A DNA stretch of 64,000 nt from NCBI RefSeq assembly GCF_947504225.1, contig NZ_CANNGT010000001.1, positions 464,013-528,012 of the forward strand. The letters run 5' to 3'. Under the pieces are notes generated by a model, which worked only from the letters and a program-made list of their open reading frames with translations, had not been told where the DNA came from and did no database searches. Shown piece after piece: positions 37,548-47,476 of this stretch (position 1 is the first letter of the stretch; each line of letters begins with the position of its first letter). Made by a program: the position numbers and the translations under genes. The DNA is from Brumimicrobium ulvae. Its GTDB lineage: Bacteria; Bacteroidota; Bacteroidia; Flavobacteriales_D; Crocinitomicaceae.

Positions 37548-38675
37548 TTAAGTTTTTGAAACACTTTCATAAACTTTTAAATATTTTACTGTTATGTTTT
37601 TCCAATCTAGTTTTTCTACAATTTGATTTGGTATAAAATCAAACTTATCATATTCATTAATAATTTTTCTGATACCAGCACAAATTGAATCAATAGAGTG
37701 TGGATTAACCCCAACCCCGATGGTCTTTTCGAATACTCCATCTATACCCTCGTTTATTGTGTAAAGAACCGGTATTCCTTGAGAAAGCGCTTCGCCATAA
37801 ACTAAACCAAATGTTTCTTTTAAAGAAGTCATTGTAAAGATGTCAGACCTTTGTAAAACTCTTTTCAATTCATTTTTATTATTAATCCTTCCAATATAAT
37901 TAAAGTTAGGATCATTTTCAATTAAAGACAACACTTTTTTATTTTGATTTCCTGCACCACCAATAAGCGTCATTTCGCATTGAACTCCTTGTTCAATTAG
38001 TTTTTGAATTGATTTAATGAGTTTAACTACGTTTTTTCTTTTTGTAAATTGACCAATATAGAGTAGTTTGATAGGTTTGCTTAATTGAGTTCTTTTTGAT
38101 TGAACATTATCTATCCAAAAAGGATCTATACCATTAGGAATCACTGTCGATTTTTCTGAAATACTGTCCTCTAAATTTTTAATTCTTTTTATTTCAGTAA
38201 ATCGCTCTTGGTAGCTTGGGTTTATAAAGATAATATGTTTTGCATTTTTTAAAATTTCAATTCCTATTGTCTTTAAATGAGGTAATTTCCAAAATTGATT
38301 TAAATCTGCACTTCTTACTGATATAATGAAGGGAGTGCCATATTCTTTATATAGTTTCAAAGCAACTGCACCATTACTAAACCAAGTATGAGCATGAATG
38401 AGTTTAATATTATTGATATCTACTTTTGCTTGTATATCCTTATAAATTTTACTGACTTTAATGTTGAATAAGGCCCTGTCAGTGTGTAGGTTAAGGATGT
38501 TGCTATAAATAATATTTGATTTTTTTTCTCTTAACTCAACCCAATTATTACCAATACTTTTTTCGCTTTTTACAGGAGTGTAGACAATTTGTTCAATACT
38601 ATTAGCGTCAAGATTAATAATCAGATTTTTGTAAACCGGTGTATTTGCGTAATCATTTGTAATATGGAGAATCAT
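37548..38675 (-). CDS. Glycosyltransferase family 4
   Basis: This is a 375-residue GT4 with two Rossmann domains: the N-terminal sensor around IHAHTWFSNGAVALKLY, and the C-terminal KLLYIGQFTKRKNV, then ALSQGIPVLYTINEG, which includes the nucleotide-sugar-binding EX7E-like region (ETFGLVYGEALSQG). It adds one sugar to the growing repeat unit. The gene is visibly AT-rich, like its neighbours. Confidence 0.9.
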   Translation of the reverse strand: MILHITNDYANTPVYKNLIINLDANSIEQIVYTPVKSEKSIGNNWVELREKKSNIIYSNILNLHTDRALFNIKVSKIYKDIQAKVDINNIKLIHAHTWFSNGAVALKLYKEYGTPFIISVRSADLNQFWKLPHLKTIGIEILKNAKHIIFINPSYQERFTEIKRIKNLEDSISEKSTVIPNGIDPFWIDNVQSKRTQLSKPIKLLYIGQFTKRKNVVKLIKSIQKLIEQGVQCEMTLIGGAGNQNKKVLSLIENDPNFNYIGRINNKNELKRVLQRSDIFTMTSLKETFGLVYGEALSQGIPVLYTINEGIDGVFEKTIGVGVNPHSIDSICAGIRKIINEYDKFDFIPNQIVEKLDWKNITVKYLKVYESVSKT

Positions 38676-38879
38676 GATAATATTCTATTTTGTTTTCTAG
38701 AGTAAAGTTTTAATATATATCCAATTAACAATCTAATTAGTAGTCTCATAATTATGATTCTTTTTAACTCTTGTTAACAATATTTGATTAGATGAAACTT
38801 AAGCTTGCTTGTCTTTGTTGTTTTTAAAGACACGTTTCATTCTTTTTTATAGATAAGCTCATTAAGATTAGATAGAGCA

Positions 38880-40040
38880 TTATTTTTGATCAAAATAAAA
38901 CTGATACAACATGTTTGAATCTTCGGTTGCAACTAGAATCGCAGATATAAAAACACCAATAAACAAAACAATGAAAATTAGATATAAAAGTTGGTTTTGA
39001 GGTGTTCTATTTTTTAATAAGTAATAAGCAAAGTATGCGTATATTATCGTGTCAAAAATGTAGAAATATCTAAAAGGTCTTGTTATACTTATGTATCCAA
39101 TCGGGAATATATACAAAGTTATTAACCCAAAGAAAAAGAAAAAGTATATGATTACAAATCGCTTACTATTATAAAACTCTTTTAACTTTTTACTATGTGC
39201 TATAATAATTACATTCATTAATATTTTAGCTAGATATACTAAGTTCGTTCCACCTCTATCAATATAACTTTTCATCAGCCCTTCTATTCCATAGCTTTTA
39301 GTATAAGCCTTTCCACCTCCTAAAATTGATTTGTATAATCCTATTAATACATCAATTTTAGGTAATAATATTGTGAAAAACTGTTGAATTATAAAAGCAG
39401 AAACAAGTATTAAAAGTTGAAGATTTATACTTTTAAAATAATCTCTACCATTCTTTAATAAAGGATAAAATACTATAAGTACTGAGGCGCTATAGTGGAA
39501 AGAACTACTTATAATACAAAATAACAAATACATCCAAAAGCGCTTTTCTTCAATATATCGGATAGCAAATAGCCATATACAAAGTGCCAATGCTTGTCTG
39601 ATCCCATTCATCCAGAACAACCATTCAAAGTTTGTAAATAAAAAGAAAACTAAAAATGGAAATAAATACTTTTCATTTTTGAAGGCATAAAAGAAGAAAA
39701 ATACTTGTATAAATGCGAGAAAAGTAAAATAATAGACGTAGTGTAGGCCTAAGCCTTGAAAAATATAAGTTATTGCATCAAATATAGGTTCACCTTTTGA
39801 AGCAACTATCCCCTCGCTATATGTTGAAATATAAGCTAAGTGATCTGTTCCAACATCATAACGCATTCCAAAAATAATTGAAAATACAATTAAAGGAAAG
39901 ATTATATATATCTTCCAAAATGAATTGTTTTCTCCTTCAGATGATAATGTTTTGGAGTAGCTATGTCTTTGCTGAGTAACCAAAGAAAACAGTATCATTA
40001 CACCTAGTAATGAGGAGTATACAAATAAGCTTTGAAGCAT
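38880..40040 (-). CDS. EpsG-like O-antigen/exopolysaccharide polymerase
   Basis: This is a 386-residue protein with about ten membrane spans. It has FGMRYDVGTDHLAYISTY near residue 60-78, the EpsG-family signature where a charged loop lies between spans, and a long hydrophobic core. The family links repeat units outside the membrane (Wzy-like), so here it is the best candidate for the polymerase. It overlaps the next upstream GT2 by one base (ATG start at 40040). No ATP or metal motifs are present. Confidence 0.85.
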   Translation of the reverse strand: MLQSLFVYSSLLGVMILFSLVTQQRHSYSKTLSSEGENNSFWKIYIIFPLIVFSIIFGMRYDVGTDHLAYISTYSEGIVASKGEPIFDAITYIFQGLGLHYVYYFTFLAFIQVFFFFYAFKNEKYLFPFLVFFLFTNFEWLFWMNGIRQALALCIWLFAIRYIEEKRFWMYLLFCIISSSFHYSASVLIVFYPLLKNGRDYFKSINLQLLILVSAFIIQQFFTILLPKIDVLIGLYKSILGGGKAYTKSYGIEGLMKSYIDRGGTNLVYLAKILMNVIIIAHSKKLKEFYNSKRFVIIYFFFFFGLITLYIFPIGYISITRPFRYFYIFDTIIYAYFAYYLLKNRTPQNQLLYLIFIVLFIGVFISAILVATEDSNMLYQFYFDQK

Positions 40041-41032
40041 TAGCTGTGTTGTTTAAGTTTTTCTCTAAACAATTGCTTTAACAAAACAGAAACTGCAAAA
40101 AGAGGTAAAGAAAAATTGAGGAGTTTAACTTTGGATTTACTCATTTGAATATCTAAAGTTTCAATTTTAACGGGTACTAGATTTTTTAAATTCCTCATTA
40201 TTTTGAAAAAATATTTAAAAGAGAAGCAATAATAAAAATTATAAAATAAAGTAGATACAACACCGTATATTCTGTAATCTAAAATGGCAAGTTGACTTTT
40301 TGAGAGTTGTGGATGTTTTTCTATGTAATTTTTAATAAAAGTAATGCTGTCTGTCATTTTTAAAACCTTTTCCGGGGTCCAGCTTCTTGACGCACTTCCT
40401 TCGCGTTCATTGATTAGGTAAAATATTTGATCAATGAAAACAATGTATTGACTGTATAAATGAACTAAGGTTATAAAAATACTGTCTTCACCAATTTTTA
40501 AATCTAGAGGAAATTTTATTTTATTAATTTTCAAAAAGTTGGTATTGAAAATACAACCGCAAACAGAGCCCCTTTTATAAGATTTATCAGTTATCAACTC
40601 ATACCCGTCAAATGACTTCTCTAAAAAAGTCTCATCAAATTTATATCTTTCACTTTTTGTTTCTCCATTTTTATATACAAAAGACCTCGCAATTAACATT
40701 TCCAATCGGTTGTTTTCAGTTGCCTTGATTAAAGTAGACAAAGAGTTGGAATGTATCATGTCATCACCATCAACAAAGCAAATCCATTCTCCTTTTGCCC
40801 ACTCTAAACCTAAATTTCTAGCTGCACTAACGCCTTTGTTTTCTTGATGAAATACTTGTATTCGGTTATCTTTTAATGCATATTTATTACAAATTTCCCC
40901 TGAGGAATCAGTACTCCCGTCATTAATCAGTAATAGTTCATAATCTTTAAAGTCTTGGTTTAAAATAGAGTCTAAGCAAGATGAAAGATCTTTTTCTATA
41001 TTATAAACTGGAACAATTAAGGTAATTTTCAT
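40040..41032 (-). CDS. Glycosyltransferase family 2
   Basis: This is a 330-residue GT2: TLIVPVYNIEKDLSSCLDSI, LLINDGSTDSSGEICNKYA, HQENKGVSAARNLGLEWAKGEWICFVDGDDMI, with DGDD as the metal site and a basic C-terminal half (residues 240-330) that may dock to the membrane. It overlaps its neighbours by one base on each side, showing one operon. Confidence 0.92.
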   Translation of the reverse strand: MKITLIVPVYNIEKDLSSCLDSILNQDFKDYELLLINDGSTDSSGEICNKYALKDNRIQVFHQENKGVSAARNLGLEWAKGEWICFVDGDDMIHSNSLSTLIKATENNRLEMLIARSFVYKNGETKSERYKFDETFLEKSFDGYELITDKSYKRGSVCGCIFNTNFLKINKIKFPLDLKIGEDSIFITLVHLYSQYIVFIDQIFYLINEREGSASRSWTPEKVLKMTDSITFIKNYIEKHPQLSKSQLAILDYRIYGVVSTLFYNFYYCFSFKYFFKIMRNLKNLVPVKIETLDIQMSKSKVKLLNFSLPLFAVSVLLKQLFREKLKQHS

Positions 41033-41961
41033 TAATCTGTAATGTATGATTTGTATTTATCAGCTAATTCAAAGGGTGCCACAGACAATAAATCTTTCTG
41101 AACTTGGTTGATTATCTCTTTTTTGGGTAATGCATTTTTATTATGCTGATTGAATAAATCTTTAAAATAATCAGAATTTAATGTATTTGAGTCTGGAATA
41201 CTGATTGGTTTATATTCCTCAATAGCGACAGAGGAGTAATAATCTAAAAACTTTACTCCATCTCCTGCTAGACTACCTTCAAGTTGCATGTGTAAAGCAG
41301 GTATGTTATAAGCATGAGGAACTATCAAGCCATGTAGTGAGCTAGATAGTATGTACTTACAGGATTTAATGGCATTAATTGTTTTTTCGATATCATTCTC
41401 ACTTAAATCGATTAAAGTATATTTTTCCGGATTATTAAAAATGCTTTTAGTGGCTTCAAAATGAGTTATGTGAGGAATAATTCCAATGGTATCACTTTCT
41501 TGAATTTTCGGATTATATATTAATGGTAAAAGAAGCGCAGGATCACCGATTTTACCTGTAAAATTATACCCTAAGCCTTTTATTCTTTCTACTGTTTTTA
41601 GACCTCTTACAGCATGAAATTCACTTTTTTGAATAAAACTTTCTTTATGAATAATACCTGCACCCCATATTTTTGCTTTCTTTGAAAAACTGTTCTGAAG
41701 TATGCTTCCAATACATACAACATAATCAGGATGAGTGAGAGACCTTATATACTCTATAAAAACAGAGTTGTCATAAAAACCTAAGAAAAAACCACGAATA
41801 ATTTTTAAAAAGTTAAAAATTATTGATTTTTTCTTGCTAAAAACCATAACTCGTTTTACCTTTTTATTGGATAAACTTTCTATAATAAACGGATTTATAT
41901 CGTCACCGAAATTGAAGTGATCTTTTTTTGTAAACCAAAAAAGGTAAATGACTTTTTTCAT
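41032..41961 (-). CDS. Polysaccharide pyruvyl transferase family protein
   Basis: This is a 309-residue protein of the CsaB/WcaK-type pyruvyl transferase family. It has the start FWFTKKDHFNFGDDINPFI, GKIGDPALLLPL, and the C-terminal SSSLHGLIVPHAYNIPAL, which contains the family His-Gly motif. It likely adds a pyruvate ketal from PEP to a sugar, giving the glycan a negative charge. It sits 2 bases from the flippase gene. Confidence 0.88.
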   Translation of the reverse strand: MKKVIYLFWFTKKDHFNFGDDINPFIIESLSNKKVKRVMVFSKKKSIIFNFLKIIRGFFLGFYDNSVFIEYIRSLTHPDYVVCIGSILQNSFSKKAKIWGAGIIHKESFIQKSEFHAVRGLKTVERIKGLGYNFTGKIGDPALLLPLIYNPKIQESDTIGIIPHITHFEATKSIFNNPEKYTLIDLSENDIEKTINAIKSCKYILSSSLHGLIVPHAYNIPALHMQLEGSLAGDGVKFLDYYSSVAIEEYKPISIPDSNTLNSDYFKDLFNQHNKNALPKKEIINQVQKDLLSVAPFELADKYKSYITD

Positions 41962-41963
41962 AT

Positions 41964-43460
41964 CTAATTTCTATTAATTAATAACTTTTTGATCATAAAA
42001 AAATCTTGTTTACTGAGCCCAAAAATAACTAAAATAAAAGTTATACCCCCCGAGATTATTAGCCTCCACCAATCTGATTCAAATTGAAATAGTTTAAGAA
42101 TTAGTGAAACCCCATACGTTAAAAAGCAGATGATAAAAACTCTACTTAAGACCTGACGAAAAAAATTCTGTAAATTCATTCCAACCAGTTTTTTAATAAA
42201 ATAAATACGACAGATCAAAGAAAGAATAGTGACGATTATTATTGAATAAAAAACAGTTGCTGGTTTTCCTCCAGAATATAACCAGACGGCAGAAATTGGA
42301 ACAGAAAGTATTTGTATTGTTCCAACTATTACTTGGTATTGCCTTATATTTCCTGTAGCTTGGACTCCAGTTCGAAAAGGATAGGATATGCTGTCAATAA
42401 GTATTGCAATCAAGCTTAACTGCACAAAAATAGCGGTATGTTCTGGAGGTTTTTTTAGCCATAGATTTAATATAAAATCGGTATTAAACACTATCGGCAT
42501 GACTAAAAAAAACATTAATAAGAAAGAATATTTTGAGCTTTGAATGATGAGTTTTTGCATCTGTTCTAAATTTCCCTCTGAATATGTTTTAATGATTTGA
42601 GGATTGACAGCTTTTTGAAAGTTAGTGACAAATTGGTTGACTGCACTTTGAACCTGTAGCGTTAATCCGTAAGCCGCATTTACTAACGTTCCAAAGAATA
42701 GGTTAAGTACAATGTTTATTCCTTGTCCTCTACTTACTGAAGCAATACCTCCAAAAAGACTCCACCCTGAATAACTAATCAATTCCTTAAAGTAAGTTTT
42801 ATCGTATTCAAATTTAAATTTACTTACTTTATAGTTTCGCCGACAATAGATTTGATAAGCGACCCTAATGATTAAGGACACTAAAAACATCATTATTGCA
42901 TAGGCAATTAATTTATCACCTCCATAGATGACCAAAAGAAAAACTAAACCTAATTTTAAACCTACTTCAACTAAACTGATATACGCATAGATGTTCATTT
43001 TCTCGTAAGCAATGATAAGGGAATCATAAGGCACTTGAATAATGCCAACTAACGCCGTTAACACAGAGAATTGATAAACAACGTTTGCAGCAAAAAGTCT
43101 ATCGGGTGGCAAAACTACTTTATAATTGACATACCAAAGCCCTAAAGTTTCTGCTACTAATAATATCAGAATAGCGATTACAATATGGATGGATAGTGTT
43201 GCACTAAATGTTTTTTGTAATCGTTTTTCATCTTTTTTACCCAAATCAAAAGACAAATACCTTTGAGTAGCCGAGGACATCGAAGAATTTAGAAAACCAA
43301 ACATAGCAACTATTCCACCTACTAAAGAATAGATACCATAATCAGTAACACCCAACTGATCTAAGACAATCCTAGACATGTAGAGTGTGACTCCCATGAC
43401 CAGAAACATCCTAAAATAAAGGAATAGGGTGTTTTTTGCTATGGTTTTAGATGTTGACAT
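41964..43460 (-). CDS. Polysaccharide flippase (Wzx-like)
   Basis: This is a 498-residue, 12- to 14-span MOP-superfamily transporter. The N-terminus is KTIAKNTLFLYFRMFLVMGVTLYMSRIVLDQLGVTDYGIYSLVGG, a standard Wzx opening, and GLTLQVQSAVNQFVTNFQKAVNPQIIKTYSEGN is the conserved mid-region. It exports lipid-linked repeat units across the inner membrane. It lies between the pyruvyl transferase and ugd genes. Confidence 0.92.
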   Translation of the reverse strand: MSTSKTIAKNTLFLYFRMFLVMGVTLYMSRIVLDQLGVTDYGIYSLVGGIVAMFGFLNSSMSSATQRYLSFDLGKKDEKRLQKTFSATLSIHIVIAILILLVAETLGLWYVNYKVVLPPDRLFAANVVYQFSVLTALVGIIQVPYDSLIIAYEKMNIYAYISLVEVGLKLGLVFLLVIYGGDKLIAYAIMMFLVSLIIRVAYQIYCRRNYKVSKFKFEYDKTYFKELISYSGWSLFGGIASVSRGQGINIVLNLFFGTLVNAAYGLTLQVQSAVNQFVTNFQKAVNPQIIKTYSEGNLEQMQKLIIQSSKYSFLLMFFLVMPIVFNTDFILNLWLKKPPEHTAIFVQLSLIAILIDSISYPFRTGVQATGNIRQYQVIVGTIQILSVPISAVWLYSGGKPATVFYSIIIVTILSLICRIYFIKKLVGMNLQNFFRQVLSRVFIICFLTYGVSLILKLFQFESDWWRLIISGGITFILVIFGLSKQDFFMIKKLLINRN

Positions 43461-43466
43461 GGTTAT

Positions 43467-44858
43467 CTACTTCCCAATTGCATAATATTCAAACCCTATA
43501 TTCTTAATAGTTTTTCCATCCAAAAGCTTCCTTCCATCAAATATAAAAGCTGGTTTAATAACAGACTCATAAATCTTCTTCCAATCATAACCAATGAACT
43601 CATCCCATTCGGTAAGAATAGCAATTGCATGTGCTTCTTCACACGCTTTATAAGGCTCATTAATAACCTTAAGTAATCTTCTGTTTTCTTCGGGGCTACG
43701 CGTGCCTAAGTGATCTAGATCCTCATAAATCCTCTGTTCACTTACTTTAGGATCATAAACTGTAATTTCCGCTTGTTCATTCATTAGTGCATCAGCCACA
43801 TAAATAGCTGCAGATTCACGTGTGTCATTGGTGTCTTTTTTAAACGCCCAGCCTAAGAAAGTGATTTTCTTTCCTGAAACCGTATTGTATAGGGTACTCA
43901 CAATATTATCAGCAAATCTTCTTTTTTGATGATCGTTCATAATGATCACTTGTTCCCAATAGTCAGCAACCTCATGTAAACCATACGTTTTTGCAATATA
44001 AACCAAGTTGAGAATATCCTTTTGAAAACATGAACCCCCAAATCCTACAGAAGATTGTAAAAACTTAGGCCCAATTCTGCTATCCATCCCAATCGCTCGA
44101 CTTACTTCGTTAACATCTGCTCCTGTCACTTCACAAAGCTCAGAAATGGCATTGATAGAGGAAACCCTTTGTGCTAAAAAAGCATTAGCAACTAATTTAG
44201 AGAGTTCAGAAGACCAAACATTAGTTGTTAGTATATTCTCTATTGGTATCCAGGTGGAATAAATATCTACTAACGCATCTATTGCTTCCTTTCCTTCTGT
44301 ACTTTCTTCTCCACCAATCAAAACGCGATCAGGATTGAGTAAGTCTTGAATCGCTGTTCCCTCTGCTAAGAACTCTGGATTTGATAAGATTTGGAACTTA
44401 ACTCCATTTCCTGTGTTGTCAAGAATATCTTTAATTGCTTGAGCAGTACGTACAGGCAAAGTAGATTTTTCTACAACTATTTTATCAGACTTTGCTACTT
44501 TTGCAATCTGTCTAGCAGATAGTTCAACAAACTTTAAATCCGCTGCCATTCCTTTCCCTTTTCCATAAGTTTTGGTAGGCGTATTAACAGAGATGAAGAT
44601 CATATCTGCCTCGTCAATTGCTTTTTCTACATCAGTATTGAAAAATAAATTTCTTCCTCTGGCTTCATTAACAATCTCCTTAAGTCCAGGTTCATAAATC
44701 GGCAAGTCATTTAAGTTTTCATCATTCCAAGAGTTAATTCGTTCTTGATTGATGTCAACTACTGTTACTTTTATGTTTGGATTCTTTTGTGCAAGAACTG
44801 ACATGGTTGGACCTCCAACATATCCAGCTCCAATACAGCAAATATTTTTAATTTTCAT
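43467..44858 (-). CDS. ugd: UDP-glucose 6-dehydrogenase
   Basis: This is a 463-residue UDP-glucose dehydrogenase, of the long type resembling animal UGDH. It has the NAD-binding [49 protein letters not shown], the catalytic cysteine Cys277 in [10 protein letters not shown], and [16 protein letters not shown]. It makes UDP-glucuronate for the polysaccharide. It lies 14 bases from rfbA. Confidence 0.95.
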   Translation of the reverse strand: MKIKNICCIGAGYVGGPTMSVLAQKNPNIKVTVVDINQERINSWNDENLNDLPIYEPGLKEIVNEARGRNLFFNTDVEKAIDEADMIFISVNTPTKTYGKGKGMAADLKFVELSARQIAKVAKSDKIVVEKSTLPVRTAQAIKDILDNTGNGVKFQILSNPEFLAEGTAIQDLLNPDRVLIGGEESTEGKEAIDALVDIYSTWIPIENILTTNVWSSELSKLVANAFLAQRVSSINAISELCEVTGADVNEVSRAIGMDSRIGPKFLQSSVGFGGSCFQKDILNLVYIAKTYGLHEVADYWEQVIIMNDHQKRRFADNIVSTLYNTVSGKKITFLGWAFKKDTNDTRESAAIYVADALMNEQAEITVYDPKVSEQRIYEDLDHLGTRSPEENRRLLKVINEPYKACEEAHAIAILTEWDEFIGYDWKKIYESVIKPAFIFDGRKLLDGKTIKNIGFEYYAIGK

Positions 44859-44872
44859 TTATATATAAATAT

Positions 44873-45745
44873 TTAATCTTCAATTAATTCTTTCAGATAT
44901 TCAAAATAATTCCCTTTCATTCCATCAACTTGTTTAAGTAACTCTTCTTTACTAATCCATTTATTGTTATAAGCAATTTCCTCCAAACATGCAATTTTTA
45001 ACCCTGTTCTTTTTTCTATTGCTTTTACAAACTCTGTTGCTTCAGTTAAAGCTTCATGTGTCCCTGTATCTAGCCAAGCAAAACCTCTGCTTAAAATTTG
45101 AAGTTTTAGGTTTTCTTGAGACAAGTAATGCTGATTTACGGTGGTGATTTCTAATTCGCCCCTGTGTGAAGGCTTCACTTTTTTGGCTACCTCAATCACT
45201 GAATTGGGGTAGAAGTATAGTCCGACAACAGCATAATTAGATTTTGGTTGCTGGGGTTTTTCTTCAATACTGATGACATTGTTATCCTTGTCAAATTCAG
45301 CAACGCCATACCTTTTTGGATCTGAAACATAATTACCGAAAATGACGGCTTTTCTTTCTTGTTGAACGGTGTTTATTGCTTCGTGAAGGTAGTTTTTGAG
45401 TCCCGCACCGTAAAAAATATTGTCTCCTAATACCAAACATACATCATCATCACCAATAAACTCTTCGCCAATGATAAAGGCTTGTGCTAACCCATCTGGA
45501 CTGGGTTGTTCTTTGTAACTGAGTTGAATGCCGTACTGACTTCCATCTCCTAAGAGTTTTTTGAAGTTCGGAAGGTCGTGAGGCGTAGAAATAATTAAGA
45601 TTTCCTTGATGCCAGCAAGCATTAACACAGACAAAGGATAATAAATCATGGGTTTGTCGTAAATAGGCAATAACTGTTTACTCACCGCTATAGTTAAGGG
45701 GTGTAGGCGTGTACCTGTGCCTCCTGCTAATATAATTCCTTTCAT
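44873..45745 (-). CDS. rfbA: Glucose-1-phosphate thymidylyltransferase
   Basis: This is a 290-residue RmlA. It has the start [18 protein letters not shown] (the G-G-x-GTRL nucleotide-binding loop), [46 protein letters not shown], and [13 protein letters not shown]. It makes dTDP-glucose. The dTDP-rhamnose genes rfbB, rfbC and rfbD are not in the window. It is the first gene of the leftward operon, and its 5' leader is long. Confidence 0.96.
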   Translation of the reverse strand: MKGIILAGGTGTRLHPLTIAVSKQLLPIYDKPMIYYPLSVLMLAGIKEILIISTPHDLPNFKKLLGDGSQYGIQLSYKEQPSPDGLAQAFIIGEEFIGDDDVCLVLGDNIFYGAGLKNYLHEAINTVQQERKAVIFGNYVSDPKRYGVAEFDKDNNVISIEEKPQQPKSNYAVVGLYFYPNSVIEVAKKVKPSHRGELEITTVNQHYLSQENLKLQILSRGFAWLDTGTHEALTEATEFVKAIEKRTGLKIACLEEIAYNNKWISKEELLKQVDGMKGNYFEYLKELIED

Positions 45746-46196
45746 CGTCTTTTGCTGTTTGGGATTAGTGTTTTAAATGGCTTCGCCAATACGAGTCCCA
45801 AGATATTCAAATATTGAGGTCGTAAAGTAATCTTTTTTAATAGCTGCGAATATAAAGAAATTAGTCTTAGAGACAATGAAAAGGAAATAAAGCAATTATT
45901 ATTTGAAAAGACCAAACTAACCTCTTCAAATGTAAGGGAAGCTTTCAAATAATAGTTCCTCGCTTAAAAACAGGAGTGTACTAAACTTAAGCACATTACA
46001 ATTGCGTCACTTTTACAATAATGAAATTGAGTGTACAATCATAACAAGGTAAGAGGAAAAAAGAATGAAGGACTGAAATTAAAAGGGTTTTGAAGCTCGT
46101 TTTAAAGCATGGAGGAATTCAGAATAAAATATTCTAAGAAGGCCTAAATTTAAAAATAGTTCTTATCATTGTGTTTTGGAAAATAAACATTGTACT
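45746..46196. other. Divergent intergenic region between rfbA and the Wzz-like gene
   Basis: About 450 bases with no convincing gene. A 68-codon minus-strand frame (45742-45948) overlaps rfbA and starts right at the best -7 box, so I reject it. TACATTTG (minus strand, 45934-45927) matches TAnnTTTG and would give the rfbA operon a leader of about 175 bases, long enough for attenuation or an antiterminator target, as is known for Bacteroides capsule loci. No clear hairpin is seen. Confidence 0.5.
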
Positions 46197-47225
46197 ATGG
46201 CTGAAGCTACACATAACGCTGACATGAAGAAAAAGGAGTTCGATTATTTTTACACCTTGTTATTGAATAGGAAGGTCATAATTATAGTCTCTATTGCTTT
46301 TGCATTAGTGGCTTCTGCTTATTTTTTATTAAGACCCGGAATATATTCTGCAAAATCTTCTTTTTCGATTAGCTTAAACAGTAAAATTAACACACCTTAT
46401 GGTTTATACAACCTGAAAACAATAGATCCAATTCATTATTTAAATGCTTTGGAAGAGACTAACTTTAAGAAAGAAGTACTCAATAAATTAGGAGGTTTAA
46501 ACCAAGATAAGTTTACTTTTGAATTTGAAGCAGAAGAAGTTAAAGTGGGGCCTCAAAATACTGAAGTAGTTCTAGCGAATAAGTTTGACTTTATGGTATC
46601 TGGTTCGAACCCAGAAAAGTTGGTGGATGTCAATGAAACGGCTTTGACCACATTCCTAGAAAATACAGATCGAAAAATTCAAAACGATATGTATAATCAG
46701 TTTATAGCAGAGAAAAGAATTACTATAGACAATCTTCAATTTGCTATTGATATTAAACAGAAGTTAATAGATGAGTTAAAGGAAGGTTTAAAAAGCGGCG
46801 TTAAAGTTAAAACAGATAAGACCAATTTTAAAGAACTAATTGATGATCGTTTGATTAATAGTTTGGAAGGAAGTGAAAGAGGCTTGATCATTTCTATGAT
46901 GTTGAGTGGTGATAAAGGAAATCAATATTATCAAGAAACTATTTTGACAGTTGAAGAGGTTCAGTTAAAGACAATGTTAAATAACTTGGAAAGACAAGAG
47001 TTACTTCTTACTAAATTAATTGAGAACAAAGAAAATGGTACACTTTCAAATATATTTAACCTTCCTTTTAGTAATAGTTATTACATGTTGACTTCTCCTG
47101 AACTTAAAACTGAGTCGGATTTAATTAATAACTTAAAAAAGATCATCGTTTTCATGGTTATCGGTTTCTTTTTGTCAACAACCGTGGTCTTGATGAAGTC
47201 TTATTATCAATTTAAGTCTGAGTAG
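46197..47225 (+). CDS. Wzz-like polysaccharide chain-length determinant
   Basis: This protein has about 342 residues. I use the ATG at 46197; the longer frame starts with TTG. It has a first membrane span after residue 20 (KVIIIVSIAFALVASAYFLL), a large periplasmic alpha/beta region with coiled-coil segments (about 180-270), then a C-terminal span (KIIVFMVIGFFLSTTVVLM). There is no cytosolic kinase domain. This is the layout of Wzz polysaccharide co-polymerases, although the Pro-rich motif before the second span (NLPFSNSYYMLTSPEL) is weak. It lies divergently beside the polysaccharide operon. Confidence 0.8.
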   Translation: MAEATHNADMKKKEFDYFYTLLLNRKVIIIVSIAFALVASAYFLLRPGIYSAKSSFSISLNSKINTPYGLYNLKTIDPIHYLNALEETNFKKEVLNKLGGLNQDKFTFEFEAEEVKVGPQNTEVVLANKFDFMVSGSNPEKLVDVNETALTTFLENTDRKIQNDMYNQFIAEKRITIDNLQFAIDIKQKLIDELKEGLKSGVKVKTDKTNFKELIDDRLINSLEGSERGLIISMMLSGDKGNQYYQETILTVEEVQLKTMLNNLERQELLLTKLIENKENGTLSNIFNLPFSNSYYMLTSPELKTESDLINNLKKIIVFMVIGFFLSTTVVLMKSYYQFKSE

Positions 47226-47259
47226 GGTAAAACTCAGAGAATGATTTTTAACCTTTTAG

Positions 47260-47448
47260 CCAAGTAATTTCAATGTGCACAGAGGAGATGCTGTATTCGA
47301 TGGACAGGACCTTGTCATAAACAATTACGCCTATACGAATTATTCAACACACAGCCAGAGGAGTGATCTGCTTGAAGGATGGTCTAAAAAGAATAGTTGT
47401 TCCTCCAAGGCAAGACTATTTACTGTAACCATCAACGAAGGAGGATGA
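47260..47448 (+). other. Short coding-like frame, possible gene remnant
   Basis: Between the Wzz-like gene and the convergent transferase, one frame is open from 47260 to a TGA at 47446-47448. From the GTG at 47275 it encodes 57 residues (VHRGDAVFDGQDLVINNYAY at the start) with plausible codon use, but it has no ATG and no family match. It may be the end of a lost gene. The rest of the 250-base gap holds nothing I can name. Confidence 0.3.
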
Positions 47449-47476
47449 GGGTTCATTTGTTAGGCTTCAATGCTCA

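Noticed and set aside
33987..45745. The MATE exporter as the polysaccharide flippase
   Set aside because: A better Wzx-type flippase is inside the operon, and the MATE gene is coupled to fmt instead.
45742..45948. 68-codon frame upstream of rfbA
   Set aside because: It overlaps the rfbA start, begins at the best promoter box, and has low-complexity hydrophobic sequence; a leader region is more likely.
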